Assembly (NCBI GenBank): GCA_016793645.1
Contig: JAEUHD010000304.1
Coordinates: 1 to 46,554 of the forward strand
Reading direction: 5' to 3'
Length of the DNA stretch: 46,554 nucleotides
Source of the DNA: Verrucomicrobiales bacterium
GTDB lineage: Bacteria; Verrucomicrobiota; Verrucomicrobiia; Limisphaerales; UBA9464
In this document: piece after piece, positions 1 through 8,710 of the stretch
Position numbering within the stretch: position 1 is the first letter of the stretch
Layout: each line of letters opens with the position of its first letter
Notes under the pieces: generated by a model
Told to the model about the DNA's origin: nothing
What the model saw: the letters and a program-made list of their open reading frames with translations, nothing else
The model's database searches: none
Translations under genes and position numbers: made by a program

Positions 1-617
1 AGGAGCAACCCACCCAGGGCGGGTCCGACGCAAAGGCCGACCGCCTGGGCCGCCGACTGGATTCCCAGCGCCCTGCCCCGGTTTCCGGGACCCACGGCGG
101 ATACAATCAAGGCCACGCTGTTGGCACTGAGGAGCGTTCCTCCGAGGGCCTGGACCATCCGGGCGCCGATCAGGACCGGCAGGTTGGGGGCGAAGCCGCA
201 CGCGGCCGAGCCCACGCCGAACAAGGCGAGTCCGAACACGTAGAGGCGTTTCCGTCCCTGCTGATCCGCCAGCCAGCCCGCCACGGGAAGCATCGCGGCC
301 ATGACCAACAGATACGCGACCGACACCCACGCCACCGCGCCCACCGAGGCGCGGAACTGGACTTCCAGCGCGGGAAGAATGATCTGCGCAATGCTCGCAT
401 CGATCTGCCCCATGAGGGCGCCGATGCAGACCGTTCCGACCACCCACCAGGGATAGGACCCGAGACGCTGCACCCACGCCGCGGGTGCGGACTCGCGCGA
501 GCGGGACCGTCCGGAATCCTCCGGGTCGCGTTCCGCCGCAGAAGGCGTGTGGTTCACGCGCCGAGCCTGACGCTTCCGACGTCCACTTGCCAAACCCAAC
601 CCCAGCTTCGGATGCAT
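1..617 (-). CDS. MFS drug:H+ antiporter, DHA2-like (N-terminal part, cut by window edge)
   Basis: Inner-membrane transporter of the major facilitator superfamily. Reading the minus strand gives a hydrophilic N-terminus of about 50 residues, then hydrophobic segments with the DHA2 (EmrB/QacA) hallmarks: 'GQIDASIAQIILPAL' in TM1, 'AVAWVSVAYLL' in TM2, the motif-A loop 'GWLADQQGRKRLY', and the motif-C-like 'GPGNRGRALGIQSAAQ..G..VGPALGG'. At least five membrane segments are present; the rest lies beyond base 1. Start: ATG at 617 (MHPKL...) is chosen; an in-frame ATG at 650 adds 11 residues, while the ATG at 413 would remove TM1. It diverges from the small lipoprotein gene at 680 with about 60 bp between them. 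The substrate (drug or metabolite export) cannot be told. High GC creates other open frames here, but only this one gives membrane protein sequence. Confidence 0.85.
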   Translation of the reverse strand, partial: MHPKLGLGLASGRRKRQARRVNHTPSAAERDPEDSGRSRSRESAPAAWVQRLGSYPWWVVGTVCIGALMGQIDASIAQIILPALEVQFRASVGAVAWVSVAYLLVMAAMLPVAGWLADQQGRKRLYVFGLALFGVGSAACGFAPNLPVLIGARMVQALGGTLLSANSVALIVSAVGPGNRGRALGIQSAAQAVGLCVGPALGGLL

Positions 618-679
618 CCGGAGATCGACAGAATCCGGGCGACACCGCATCACTGGGGAACGTCCGTCATTTCAACGTT

Positions 680-853
680 GTGAAAACCCTCATCCTTTTC
701 CCCGTCCTCGGAGTCCTGGGGCTCCTCCTGTGCGGCTGCCAAACACCCGAAGAGCGGATGGAGCGCCAGATGGACGAGATGGTGCGACAATTGGACCAAA
801 TGCAGAAGACGATGGATCGGATGAGTGAGAAGATGGATGCGATGGGCAAGTAG
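680..853 (+). CDS. Small coiled-coil lipoprotein
   Basis: A 57-residue protein starting at GTG 680. Residues 1-18 form a lipoprotein signal with a short basic start (VKT) and a hydrophobic core, followed by the lipobox L-C-G-C. Acylation would fall on the second Cys of 'LCGCQT'. The mature part (about 38 residues) is Met-, Glu-, Gln- and Arg-rich with heptad-like spacing ('RMERQMDEMVRQLDQMQK') and should form an amphipathic helix or coiled coil, broadly like Lpp-type murein lipoproteins but without the terminal Lys anchor context. The frame stays open upstream to 485, but the lipobox decides the start. No ribosome binding site is visible. Envelope spacing or scaffolding is a guess. Confidence 0.65.
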   Translation: MKTLILFPVLGVLGLLLCGCQTPEERMERQMDEMVRQLDQMQKTMDRMSEKMDAMGK

Positions 854-1002
854 TTCGTCCCGACCCTTGGCGCATCCGTCGCAAGAGCGTCTCCCGAATC
901 GAAGATGCCCGGCACCGAGGATCTCCCTCTTGCAGGTGCACTTGAATCCCGGAATCCTTGGGCGACGTCCAGCCCCCGTCCCTCGTGCCGCGATTCCGCA
1001 CC

Positions 1003-3720
1003 ATGACCGTCCCTTTCGGACTTCCCTTCGTCCAGGGACGCCGCCTTGCGGCACTGGTCGCCGGATTGCTCCTCCCGATTTCCCTGACGGCCGATGCCGC
1101 AACGCCCGGTCCGGGCAAGCCGGATCCAACCCAACACTGGGCCTACCAGCCGATCCAGCGCCCAGAGGTTCCGGGAACCGGCAATCCGGTCGATGCGTTC
1201 ATCGGCGCCACCCTGGAGCGGAAGGGCCTTCGCCGCAGCCCGCCGGCCGATGCGCGCACGCTGGTTCGGCGAATCCATTTTGATCTGACGGGCCTCCCCC
1301 CGACGCCCGCCGAGATCGACGCCTTTGAACGGGACGCCTCGCCGGATCGGTACGAACGCCTGGTGGATCGCCTGCTCGCCTCCCCCCGCTACGGGGAACG
1401 CTGGGGACGCCACTGGCTGGATGTCGTCCGCTACACCGAAAGCCAGGGATTCGAATACGACCGGCTTCGGGATAACGCCTGGCCCTATCGGGACTACGTC
1501 ATCCGGAGTTTCAACGCCGACAAGCCCTACGACCGATTCATGCGCGAGCAGGTGGCTGGCGACGTCCTCGAACCGGTCACCGCCGAAGGAATCATTGGCG
1601 CAAGCCTGCTGGTGTCCGGCCCCTGGGATCAGGCCGGAAACTCCCAGGCGAATGCCACCCAGCGCGCCATCACCCGGGAGGAGGAAATGGACGACCTCGT
1701 CGGTGTGGTCGGCCAGACGTTTCTCGGACTCACGATCAACTGTGCGCGCTGTCACGACCACAAGTTCGACCCGATCCCCCTGGTCGACTACTACCGCGTC
1801 AAGGCGGTCTTCGACGGTGTGAAGCACGGGGAGCGGCCCGCGGAGGATTCCGCGGAGATTGCCGCACGCCACGAACGCCGCGCCCGGGCGCAGCAGGACC
1901 TCTCCGCGGCCCTGGACCGGGTGGCCGCCCTCGAAACCGACGCGGCTCGCGAGGCATTGCGGGGCGGTGCCAGTGCTTCCGCCGGTCCCGTTCCGATTCC
2001 CCTGGCCAACTGGTCCTTTGGCGGCCCGACGGGTGCCTCGGCGCCGGGCGCGGCCCGCGATGGCGCGGTGGTTGCCGATGGCCGCCTGTCCCTTCCGTCG
2101 CCCGGCGCTTATTTCGAGTCCGACCCGATCCCGTCCGATCTTCGCGAGAAGACCTTGGAAGCCTGGGTATCGCTCTCCGATTTGCAGCAGGGCGGTGGCG
2201 CCGTGATCTCCCTCGAGCGGAAGGATGGCGCCCTCTTTGACGCCCTGGTTTTTGCCGAACGCCAGCCCGGGAAATGGATGGCGGGAAGCGAGGGCTTCGC
2301 GCGGACGCGCGATCTCGACGCCCCGGTCGAGGATGCGCCCCCGGGTGCCTGGGTGCACGTCGCGGCCGTGTATTCCGGAGACCGCATGATCGCCCTGTAT
2401 CGAAACGGGGAACCCTATGGCTCCCCCTATGCCGCCGGGGCGCCGCTGCCCACGTTCAAGGCCGGCGAGGCCCGGGTGGTGCTGGGACGACGCCACCTCG
2501 GAGGCGGACGCCCCTGGTTGACCGGCGCGATTCTCCAGGCGGCTCTGTATGATCGTGCCCTTTCCCCGGCCGAAGTCTCCGCCTCCTTTCACTGGGGTCC
2601 GACCCGCATGTCCCGGTCGGAACTTCTCACATCGTTGCCCCCCGCCCGGAAGAGCGAGCGGGACGTCGCGGTGGCCTCCTTCGAACGGGCCCGGAAGGAA
2701 CTCGCCGAAGCGGACAAACCCGTCCGGATCGCCTACGCAGGCGTCCGGCAGCAACCCGGGCCCACGCGGGCGCTCAGGCGCGGCGATGTCAAATCCCCGG
2801 GCGACACCGTCGTCCCGTCCGGACTCTCCGCGGTACGATCCCCCGCTCCCGATTTCGGCCTGGCCTCCGACGCCCCCGAGGCCAGCCGTCGCCTGCGGTT
2901 CGCGGACTGGCTCGCCGACCCGCGGAATCCCCTGCCCCCGCGCGTCCTGGTGAACCGGGTCTGGCAGTTTCATTTCGGACAGGGACTGGTCTCCACCCCG
3001 AGTGACTTTGGCGTCAGCGGTGCCCGGCCCAGTCATCCGGAACTGCTCGACTGGCTCGCCTCGGAGTTCATCGCGAGCGGCTGGAGCCTCAAGGCCCTGC
3101 ATCGGAGGATCGTCACGTCCGAAACCTACCGGCAGTCCTCCGATTTCCGCGCCGACGCTGCGGCGTTGGACGCCGAGAACCAGCTTCTGTGGCGGTATCC
3201 GCCGCGGCGCCTGGAGGGCGAGGCGGTTCGCGATGCCATGCTCAGTGTGAGCGGGGAGCTGAATCTCCAGCTCGGGGGACCGAGTTTCCGTCCGTTCACC
3301 ACGTCGGAGTATGGTGCCACCTTCTATCACCTCTTCGACAAGGGGGAGCCGGAATTCAATCGGCGCACGGTGTACCGGATGAACATCAATTCCGGAAAGG
3401 AGCCGCTGCTCGACGCCTTTGACTGCCCGGATCCTTCGGTGAAGACGCCGCGCCGTGGCGTCACCACCACTCCCCTCCAGGCGCTGGGCCTGATGAACAG
3501 TTCCTTTGTCCAGAGACAGGCCGCCTCCCTGGCCGACCGGGCCCTGCGGCTCGCGCAAAACGATCCAGTCCGGGCCATCGAGACGACCTGGCGTCTGGCG
3601 TTGGGACGTCCGCCCTCGGAGAACGAACGCGCCTCGGCCGGAAATGCCGCGAAGGAGCGGGGCCTTTCCCACGTCTGCTGGGTGCTGCTCAACTCCACGG
3701 AGTTCGTGTATGTCCGCTGA
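1003..3720 (+). CDS. DUF1549/DUF1553 (PSCyt2-PSD1) protein with inserted LamG-like domain
   Basis: Secreted protein of the planctomycete/verrucomicrobial PSCyt2-PSD1 family, 905 residues from ATG 1003. An ATG at 958 is in frame but would place 15 polar residues before the signal peptide. Order: signal peptide (1-32); PSCyt2/DUF1549 (about 45-275) with 'IHFDLTGLPPTPAEIDAF', 'YGERWGRHWLDVVRY' and a CXXCH motif (CARCH, 247-251) capable of covalent heme binding; a LamG/concanavalin-like beta-sandwich (about 345-530) with 'EAWVSLSDLQQGGGAVISLE'; then PSD1/DUF1553 (about 630-880) with 'LVNRVWQFHFGQGLV.TPSDFG' and 'ETYRQSS'. The N-terminal PSCyt1 heme domain found in many relatives is absent. The ATG of the DUF1501 gene lies inside the 3' end of this one, so the two are probably translationally coupled. 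The family is abundant but biochemically uncharacterised; polysaccharide or sulfated-glycan use is often proposed. Confidence 0.9.
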   Translation: MTVPFGLPFVQGRRLAALVAGLLLPISLTADAATPGPGKPDPTQHWAYQPIQRPEVPGTGNPVDAFIGATLERKGLRRSPPADARTLVRRIHFDLTGLPPTPAEIDAFERDASPDRYERLVDRLLASPRYGERWGRHWLDVVRYTESQGFEYDRLRDNAWPYRDYVIRSFNADKPYDRFMREQVAGDVLEPVTAEGIIGASLLVSGPWDQAGNSQANATQRAITREEEMDDLVGVVGQTFLGLTINCARCHDHKFDPIPLVDYYRVKAVFDGVKHGERPAEDSAEIAARHERRARAQQDLSAALDRVAALETDAAREALRGGASASAGPVPIPLANWSFGGPTGASAPGAARDGAVVADGRLSLPSPGAYFESDPIPSDLREKTLEAWVSLSDLQQGGGAVISLERKDGALFDALVFAERQPGKWMAGSEGFARTRDLDAPVEDAPPGAWVHVAAVYSGDRMIALYRNGEPYGSPYAAGAPLPTFKAGEARVVLGRRHLGGGRPWLTGAILQAALYDRALSPAEVSASFHWGPTRMSRSELLTSLPPARKSERDVAVASFERARKELAEADKPVRIAYAGVRQQPGPTRALRRGDVKSPGDTVVPSGLSAVRSPAPDFGLASDAPEASRRLRFADWLADPRNPLPPRVLVNRVWQFHFGQGLVSTPSDFGVSGARPSHPELLDWLASEFIASGWSLKALHRRIVTSETYRQSSDFRADAAALDAENQLLWRYPPRRLEGEAVRDAMLSVSGELNLQLGGPSFRPFTTSEYGATFYHLFDKGEPEFNRRTVYRMNINSGKEPLLDAFDCPDPSVKTPRRGVTTTPLQALGLMNSSFVQRQAASLADRALRLAQNDPVRAIETTWRLALGRPPSENERASAGNAAKERGLSHVCWVLLNSTEFVYVR

Positions 3721-5185
3721 ACGTTCCTCCGCACCTCCGTCCGCCCGGATGCTTCCGGCGGTCCTGCCGCGACGCCACTTCCTGTCCACCTCCGCCCACG
3801 GACTGGGCGGCGTCGCGCTGGCTTGGCTGTTGAATCGCGACCGTCTCCGGGCCGGAAGTGCCGCGGACGCCGGGCCGGGCCCCGCGCGTCCGCCCCAATT
3901 TCCGCCCCGGGCGAAGCGCGTGGTGCAGATCTTCTGCTGCGGGGGCGTGAGCCATCTCGACACCTTCGACTACAAGCCCGAGCTGGAACGGCTGCATGGA
4001 AAATCGCTCGAGGGCAAGGGCGAGAACCTCGGGTTTTTCGGGCAGCCCGGAAACCTGATGAAGAGCGTCTACGAGTTCCGCCGGCACGGGCAAAGCGGCG
4101 CCTGGGTCAGCAGCCTGCTGCCGCACCTCGCCGGGTGTGTGGATGACCTCTGTTTCATCCACTCGATGTACGCCAAGAGCAACAACCACACGCCCGCGAC
4201 GTTCCAGATGAACAGCGGGTTTACCCTCAACGGATTCCCCTGCATGGGCGCGTGGCTGAGTTACGGACTCGGGACCGAGAACGAAAACCTGCCCGCGTTC
4301 GTCGTCCTGCCCGACCCGCGCGGACTTCCGGCCGGTGGCTCCATCAACTGGACCTCGGGGTTCCTCCCCGCCAACCACCAGGGAGTCCCCTTCCGCACCC
4401 ACTCCAGGGAGCCGGTGGTGGATCTGCGCACCCCGGAGTCCATCTCCGCCGACGCCCGCACCGCCGACCTGCGCCTGCTGGATTCCATGAACCGGGACTT
4501 CGCCGACGCGCATCCGGGCGACCAGGCCTTCGCCGCGAGACTCCGCTCGTACGAACTCGCCGCGCGCATGCAGTCGAGCATTCCGGAGGCCACCCAACTG
4601 GACGCGGAATCGGAAGCAACGAAGCGCCTCTACGGACTGGACGAGGATTCCAACAAGGGATTCGCCCGGAACTGTCTCATGGCCCGGCGCCTGTTGGAAC
4701 GGGGAGTCCGGTTTGTCCAGATCATCAATGGCGGCGCCTTTGGAAGTCCCCGCATCAACTGGGACGGCCACGAGAACCTGAAGGAGAATCACGACACCCA
4801 GGCCGCCACCATGGACAAGCCGGTGGCGGCGTTGATCCGCGACCTCAAGGACCGGGGTCTCCTCGAGGACACGCTGCTGGTCTGGAATACGGAGTTCGGA
4901 CGCAGCCCCGTGACGCAGGGATTGAACTCCACCGGACGCGACCACCATCCCACCGTGTTCACCTGCTTTCTCGCAGGGGCGGGGGTGAGGGCCGGGCACC
5001 ATTACGGCGCGTCGGACGAGGTGGGCTACTTCGTGGGGGACGGCAAGGTCACCATCCCCGACTTCCACGCCACGATCCTGCACCTGCTCGGCATCGATCA
5101 CCAGAAGCTCACCTTTTATCACAACGGCATCAACCGCCGCCTGACCGACGTCCACGGTGAGATCGTTTCGGGAATTCTCAGCTAG
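3710..5185 (+). CDS. DUF1501 protein (sulfatase-like fold), Tat-type signal
   Basis: A 491-residue protein of the DUF1501 family, which is distantly related to alkaline phosphatase/sulfatase-type hydrolases. The start ATG at 3710 overlaps the last codons of the DUF1553 gene (11 bases shared), the usual coupled arrangement of these partners. The N-terminus has 'PRRHFLSTS' followed by a hydrophobic stretch ('GLGGVALAWLL'), which fits a twin-arginine signal and export of a folded protein. Family motifs visible: 'QIFCCGGVSHLDTFDYKP', 'FIHSMYAKSNNHTPATFQMNSG', 'WDGHENLKENH', 'TEFGRSPVTQG.NSTGRDHHP' and 'HATILHLLGIDHQKLTF'. A frame upstream to 3506 is open but antisense-like. A hairpin with a T-run follows at 5231. 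The reaction is unknown for the family. Confidence 0.9.
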   Translation: MSAERSSAPPSARMLPAVLPRRHFLSTSAHGLGGVALAWLLNRDRLRAGSAADAGPGPARPPQFPPRAKRVVQIFCCGGVSHLDTFDYKPELERLHGKSLEGKGENLGFFGQPGNLMKSVYEFRRHGQSGAWVSSLLPHLAGCVDDLCFIHSMYAKSNNHTPATFQMNSGFTLNGFPCMGAWLSYGLGTENENLPAFVVLPDPRGLPAGGSINWTSGFLPANHQGVPFRTHSREPVVDLRTPESISADARTADLRLLDSMNRDFADAHPGDQAFAARLRSYELAARMQSSIPEATQLDAESEATKRLYGLDEDSNKGFARNCLMARRLLERGVRFVQIINGGAFGSPRINWDGHENLKENHDTQAATMDKPVAALIRDLKDRGLLEDTLLVWNTEFGRSPVTQGLNSTGRDHHPTVFTCFLAGAGVRAGHHYGASDEVGYFVGDGKVTIPDFHATILHLLGIDHQKLTFYHNGINRRLTDVHGEIVSGILS

Positions 5186-5230
5186 GACAGCCCGCGCCCG
5201 CGTCCGACTCTTCGCGGAGCGTCTTGGACT

Positions 5231-5252
5231 GCGGTAGCCCCCTACCGCTTTT
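5231..5252 (+). terminator. Rho-independent terminator after the DUF1553-DUF1501 pair
   Basis: A perfect 7-bp stem GCGGTAG/CTACCGC with a 4-base loop (CCCC) is followed directly by TTTT. It sits 46 bases after the DUF1501 stop and before the sigma factor gene, where termination is expected. The rest of 5186-5410 holds no gene that I can support. The hairpin and its flank may belong to an interspersed repeat family, but only one copy is in this window. Confidence 0.65.
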
Positions 5253-5410
5253 CGTCCCGTCTTCCGGGCATCGAAGAACCCCACGTCCACACCGCACACA
5301 TTCCCCAATCGGTAGCGGCAGTTTCTCCGCCGAATCCCCTTCGTTCCCCTCAGGGATGAGCCGCCTTGCGGCTTCCCCGGTTCCGTTTCCTGGGACACGC
5401 TGCCGGACGA

Positions 5411-6181
5411 ATGGAGACGAACGAACGGTTCCCATGGGAAGGATCCACCAGTTCCGGCGCCGACTTCACGGCGACGGTCTGGACGGATCTCGAGGCCGTG
5501 GTGTCCGGAGGCGACCCCGTCCGTCAACGCGAAGCCCTCGAGCGGCTGTGCCGCACCTATTGGAAGCCCGTCTACGCCTTCATCCGCCGACGCGGCAACC
5601 CACCCGACGAGGCCCGTGATCTGACCCAGGATTTCTTTCATCACCTGTTGCGCAAGGAACGCCTGAAACTGGTGGACCAGCGGCGCGGACGTTTTCGATC
5701 CTTCATTCTCCGGGCGCTGCAGAATTTCATGGCCTCGGATTGGGACCGCCGATCCGCGCAGAAAAGGGACGTGCGGCTCGTGGTTTCGCTCGACGCCCCG
5801 ATCGGTGATGGCGACTGGCTCTGGGAACCCGCCTCGGGATCCCCCAGTCCCGCCCACATCTTTGACCGTCTCTGGGCCCTGGACCTCCTCGGACGCGTCC
5901 GCATGCGTCTTGAGAATGAACTGGCCTCCCCCGATCAGCAGTCCCTCCGCCGTCTCGTTCCCGCCGCCATTCAGGAGGACCGCGACACACCCTACGCCAC
6001 CCTGGCGGTGGAGATCGGAAAGTCGGTGGATGCCGTGAAGAAGGCGGTGGAACGCCTGCGAAAACGGTGGACCCAGATTCTCCGTGAGGAGGTGGCCTTC
6101 ACCGTGCAGACCGAGGACGAGGTGGACCCGGAACTTCGGGAGATTCTCGCCGCCCTCCGCGATGAACCCCCGCAATCGTAG
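5411..6181 (+). CDS. ECF-like RNA polymerase sigma factor
   Basis: A 256-residue sigma-70 family protein of the type common in Planctomycetota and Verrucomicrobiota. Region 2 is visible at about residues 33-90: 'ALERLCRTYWKPVYAFIRRR' and 'DEARDLTQDFFHHLL' (core binding and -10 recognition helix). Region 4 is near the C-terminus (about 195-235) with a helix-turn-helix: 'PYATLAVEIGKSVDAVKKAV' and 'ERLRKRW'. The linker is long (about 90 residues). An upstream ATG at 5366 adds 15 residues unlike the family; ATG 5411 (METNER) is preferred. In this group the sigma gene is usually followed by a Ser/Thr protein kinase with WD40 or TPR repeats. Here gltX follows after 140 bp, so the regulon and the control are unknown. 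The FecR-containing proteins at 37.9-45.2 kb are too far away to count as its anti-sigma partners. Confidence 0.85.
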   Translation: METNERFPWEGSTSSGADFTATVWTDLEAVVSGGDPVRQREALERLCRTYWKPVYAFIRRRGNPPDEARDLTQDFFHHLLRKERLKLVDQRRGRFRSFILRALQNFMASDWDRRSAQKRDVRLVVSLDAPIGDGDWLWEPASGSPSPAHIFDRLWALDLLGRVRMRLENELASPDQQSLRRLVPAAIQEDRDTPYATLAVEIGKSVDAVKKAVERLRKRWTQILREEVAFTVQTEDEVDPELREILAALRDEPPQS

Positions 6182-6321
6182 TGGGGGACGAGACGCGCTC
6201 CGCAGGCGCGGGAGGCCACGGTTGGGATGAATCCATTCCCGATCCCCCGCGCCGCGGGAGGTCAAATTTGGGGACGCTTTCGGCTTCGATTTTGAGTCCG
6301 GGACGCGCAGGCTCATTCCCC

Positions 6322-7683
6322 ATGTCGTCTCCGGTTCGCGTTCGCTTCGCGCCTTCCCCGACGGGCTACCTGCACATCGGCGGGGCCCGCACCGCCCTTT
6401 TCAACTGGCTCTACGCCCGCCACCACGGCGGCACCTTCGTCCTGCGGATTGAGGACACCGACACCGCCCGCAATACGCAGGCGGCCGTCGAGGTGATCTT
6501 CCAGGGACTTCGCTGGCTGGGACTCGACTGGGACGAGGGCCCGGAGTCCGCGGACGCCGACGGCCCGAGCCGGGGAGACCGGGGCCCCTATTTCCAGAGC
6601 CGCCGGGGCGACCTTTACCGGCGCCGGCTCCAGGAGCTGCGCGACCGCGGCCTGGCCTATGACCGCGACGGCGCGGTGTACTTCCGCATGACCCGCGAGC
6701 CCATCACGATTCCCGACCGGATTGTCGGCGACGTGTTGCGTCCACTGACCGACCGTGAGGAACAGGACCCGGATTGGGTGCTGTGGCGCAGCGATGGCCA
6801 GCCGGTCTTCCATTTCGTGAACGTCGTGGACGACCTCGAAATGGGGATCACCCACGTGATCCGTGGCGACGATCACCTCACCAACACCGCCAAGCACATC
6901 GCCCTTTTCCGGGCCTTTGGAGTGCCCGCCCCGGAATACGGGCACCTTCCCCTGATCCTGAATGAGGACGGTTCCAAGATGAGCAAGCGGGACCGCGGCG
7001 CGGTGGTCACCGGGTACCAGGACGAAGGCTTCCTGCCCGAGGCCGTGGTCAACTATCTGTCCCTGCTCGGATGGTCGCCCGCCGACGGTCAGGAGCTGCT
7101 GCGGACCCCGGAGATCATCACCCGCTTCGGACTCGACCGCATCAACCGCAGCCCGGCCCGATTCGACGTCAAGAAGCTGACCGCGCTGCACTTTGAACAC
7201 ACCCGCCGGATGGATCCCGACGCGTATGTGTCCCTGGGTGTCGAGTATCTCCGCCGCGCAGGCATCGAAACCGGCGGCCACGATCCGGCCTACGTCCGCG
7301 CGGCCCTGCTGACCTCACAGGAGAAGGGAAAGCTGTTTTCCGAGCTGCCCCTCTGGACGGATTTCTTCTTCGCGGAGGATGCCGCCCTGGTGCTGGATTC
7401 CGAGGCCCGCGCCAAGACGCTGGTCCCCGCCGCACGCCCCCTGATCGAGCGACTCGCGGCTGCTTTTGCCGCAGTACCCGAATTCTCCGCCGCCACCCTG
7501 GAGGCCGCACTCAAGCAACTGGCGACGGAACTGGGAATCAAGGCCGGCGCCCTGGTCCAGCCCTGCCGGCTTGCCTGCACGGGGCGACTGGTGGGGCCGA
7601 GCCTCTACCACCTTCTGGAAGTCCTGGGCCGCGACCGCGTCGCTGCACGATTGTCCCGCGCCGCAGCCCTCGCGGTCGCCTGA
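6322..7683 (+). CDS. gltX: Glutamyl-tRNA synthetase
   Basis: Class I aminoacyl-tRNA synthetase that charges tRNA-Glu with glutamate using ATP (cytoplasm). It has 453 residues from ATG 6322 (MSSPVRVRFAPSP); the open frame back to 6181 has no family sequence. The HIGH signature is H18-I-G-G in 'APSPTGYLHIGGARTALF', and the KMSKS loop is KMSKR at 219-223 within 'NEDGSKMSKRDRGAVVTGY'. Rossmann-fold elements 'RIEDTDTARN' and 'VNVVDDLEMGITHVIRGDDH' are intact, and a helical anticodon-binding domain follows. Length is slightly below the usual 465-500. Whether it is discriminating or also charges tRNA-Gln depends on gatCAB or glnS elsewhere. A 7-bp perfect inverted repeat overlaps the stop codon (7671-7688) but has no T-run. 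Confidence 0.97.
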   Translation: MSSPVRVRFAPSPTGYLHIGGARTALFNWLYARHHGGTFVLRIEDTDTARNTQAAVEVIFQGLRWLGLDWDEGPESADADGPSRGDRGPYFQSRRGDLYRRRLQELRDRGLAYDRDGAVYFRMTREPITIPDRIVGDVLRPLTDREEQDPDWVLWRSDGQPVFHFVNVVDDLEMGITHVIRGDDHLTNTAKHIALFRAFGVPAPEYGHLPLILNEDGSKMSKRDRGAVVTGYQDEGFLPEAVVNYLSLLGWSPADGQELLRTPEIITRFGLDRINRSPARFDVKKLTALHFEHTRRMDPDAYVSLGVEYLRRAGIETGGHDPAYVRAALLTSQEKGKLFSELPLWTDFFFAEDAALVLDSEARAKTLVPAARPLIERLAAAFAAVPEFSAATLEAALKQLATELGIKAGALVQPCRLACTGRLVGPSLYHLLEVLGRDRVAARLSRAAALAVA

Positions 7684-7823
7684 CCGCGGAGTTCCCTCGG
7701 GCGACGGAATGGAGGGGCCGCGGAAATCATCCTGCAATCAGTCGCCTAATACAGGCGCAAGGCAGTTCCGTTCCGCAGTGATACCGTTCCTGGAGAAACG
7801 CTCCCGGCACCGGGCGTGCTGGA

Positions 7824-8606
7824 ATGGACCGAATGGGGTTGCATGTCTTGTTGGCGTGGGTTTCCGGAACGCCGGGGCTTCCCGATCTCCCCGTGATGTC
7901 GGGCATTTCCCCGCCCGACCCCGGCTGGTTGACCGGGTCAGGGGGCGTTCTCCTCGTGTCGATTCTCACGGTCTCATTTGGAGCAGTGGGTTACTTTTTG
8001 TCCCGTCAGCTCAGGACGACACAGATGGGTGTCCGCGCCCACTCCCGTGACCGGGCCACGCGGATCCGTCCCGAACCCAGGAAGCAGCCCACCCCCGTCG
8101 CGAACGGGCGCGTACCCCTGTTGCAGATTCCCGATCCGGACCGGCGGGTCGGGATCGCCGACGTGCGCCTCCTGCAGCGATTTGGTGCCGGCGTCGATTT
8201 CCGCCGGGTGCTCGGACCGTTTCACGCCGAAGTGGACTCCCGTTTGCCGCAGGGGACGCCGGTCATCCTGTGTGTGGAATTCAACGGGGCGTCTCCCGGG
8301 CAGGTCGAACTCGACCTCGACGGGTTGCCCGCCTTTCTGGAACACGACCCGGGGCCGGGCGATGTCGATGGGCGCCACTGGATTCGCTATGACTATCTCC
8401 CGGAGCGACACGGCAGCCCCATGCGTTTCACTGTGAAGTACCCGGGTCCGGGGGGAACCCCGGTCCGGGAGCAATACCAGACCCGACACGGATTCCGGGA
8501 ACTGGAGTTCCTGGAGGCACCGGAGACCGGATCGGAGGGGGGCGCAACCGCGGGTTCATCCCTTCCCATTCCCCGTTCCACCCCCTCGTTCCAAACGGCC
8601 CGCTAA
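7824..8606 (+). CDS. Hypothetical single-pass membrane protein
   Basis: Not recognised. A 260-residue protein whose N-terminal part has one clear membrane segment ('GGVLLVSILTVSFGAVGYFL', about residues 39-58), followed by a basic stretch and a soluble, probably beta-rich domain (about 95-230) with 'IADVRLLQRFGAGVDFRRVL' and 'IRYDYLPERHGSPMRFTVKY'. The C-terminal 30 residues are low complexity (Gly/Ser/Pro). Start ambiguity: ATG 7824, 7833 or 7896 are in frame, and the last still leaves the membrane segment. Codon use matches the neighbours, which supports a real gene. It lies between gltX and the TPR/FG-GAP gene on the same strand, with about 140 and 105 bp gaps. Confidence 0.6.
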   Translation: MDRMGLHVLLAWVSGTPGLPDLPVMSGISPPDPGWLTGSGGVLLVSILTVSFGAVGYFLSRQLRTTQMGVRAHSRDRATRIRPEPRKQPTPVANGRVPLLQIPDPDRRVGIADVRLLQRFGAGVDFRRVLGPFHAEVDSRLPQGTPVILCVEFNGASPGQVELDLDGLPAFLEHDPGPGDVDGRHWIRYDYLPERHGSPMRFTVKYPGPGGTPVREQYQTRHGFRELEFLEAPETGSEGGATAGSSLPIPRSTPSFQTAR

Positions 8607-8710
8607 GGGGACTCTTTCCGGGGCTCCTCTCCACGGCCAGCGGGCCGCCCCATTTTCGCCCCAAATTCATCGCAAGCGGGCGGCCGGGTTGACCTACGGT
8701 TCGGCCAACT

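Noticed and set aside
667-3963. 1098-codon open frame on the minus strand
   Set aside because: Antisense to the DUF1553 gene, which has strong family motifs; high-GC codon bias leaves the opposite frame open. The product has no domain pattern. The same reason rejects the long minus-strand frames at 3689-6316, 8603-11611, 28747-30906 and 35174-37597.
5231-5252. tRNA or small RNA gene in the DUF1501-sigma gap
   Set aside because: Only the terminator hairpin is present; no cloverleaf or T-loop GTTCGA-type sequence is found there. No tRNA or rRNA was seen in the other gaps.
7671-7688. Terminator after gltX (CGCGGTC-GCCT-GACCGCG)
   Set aside because: The stem is perfect but overlaps the stop codon and is followed by GAGTTCCC, with no T-run; left as an unassigned hairpin.
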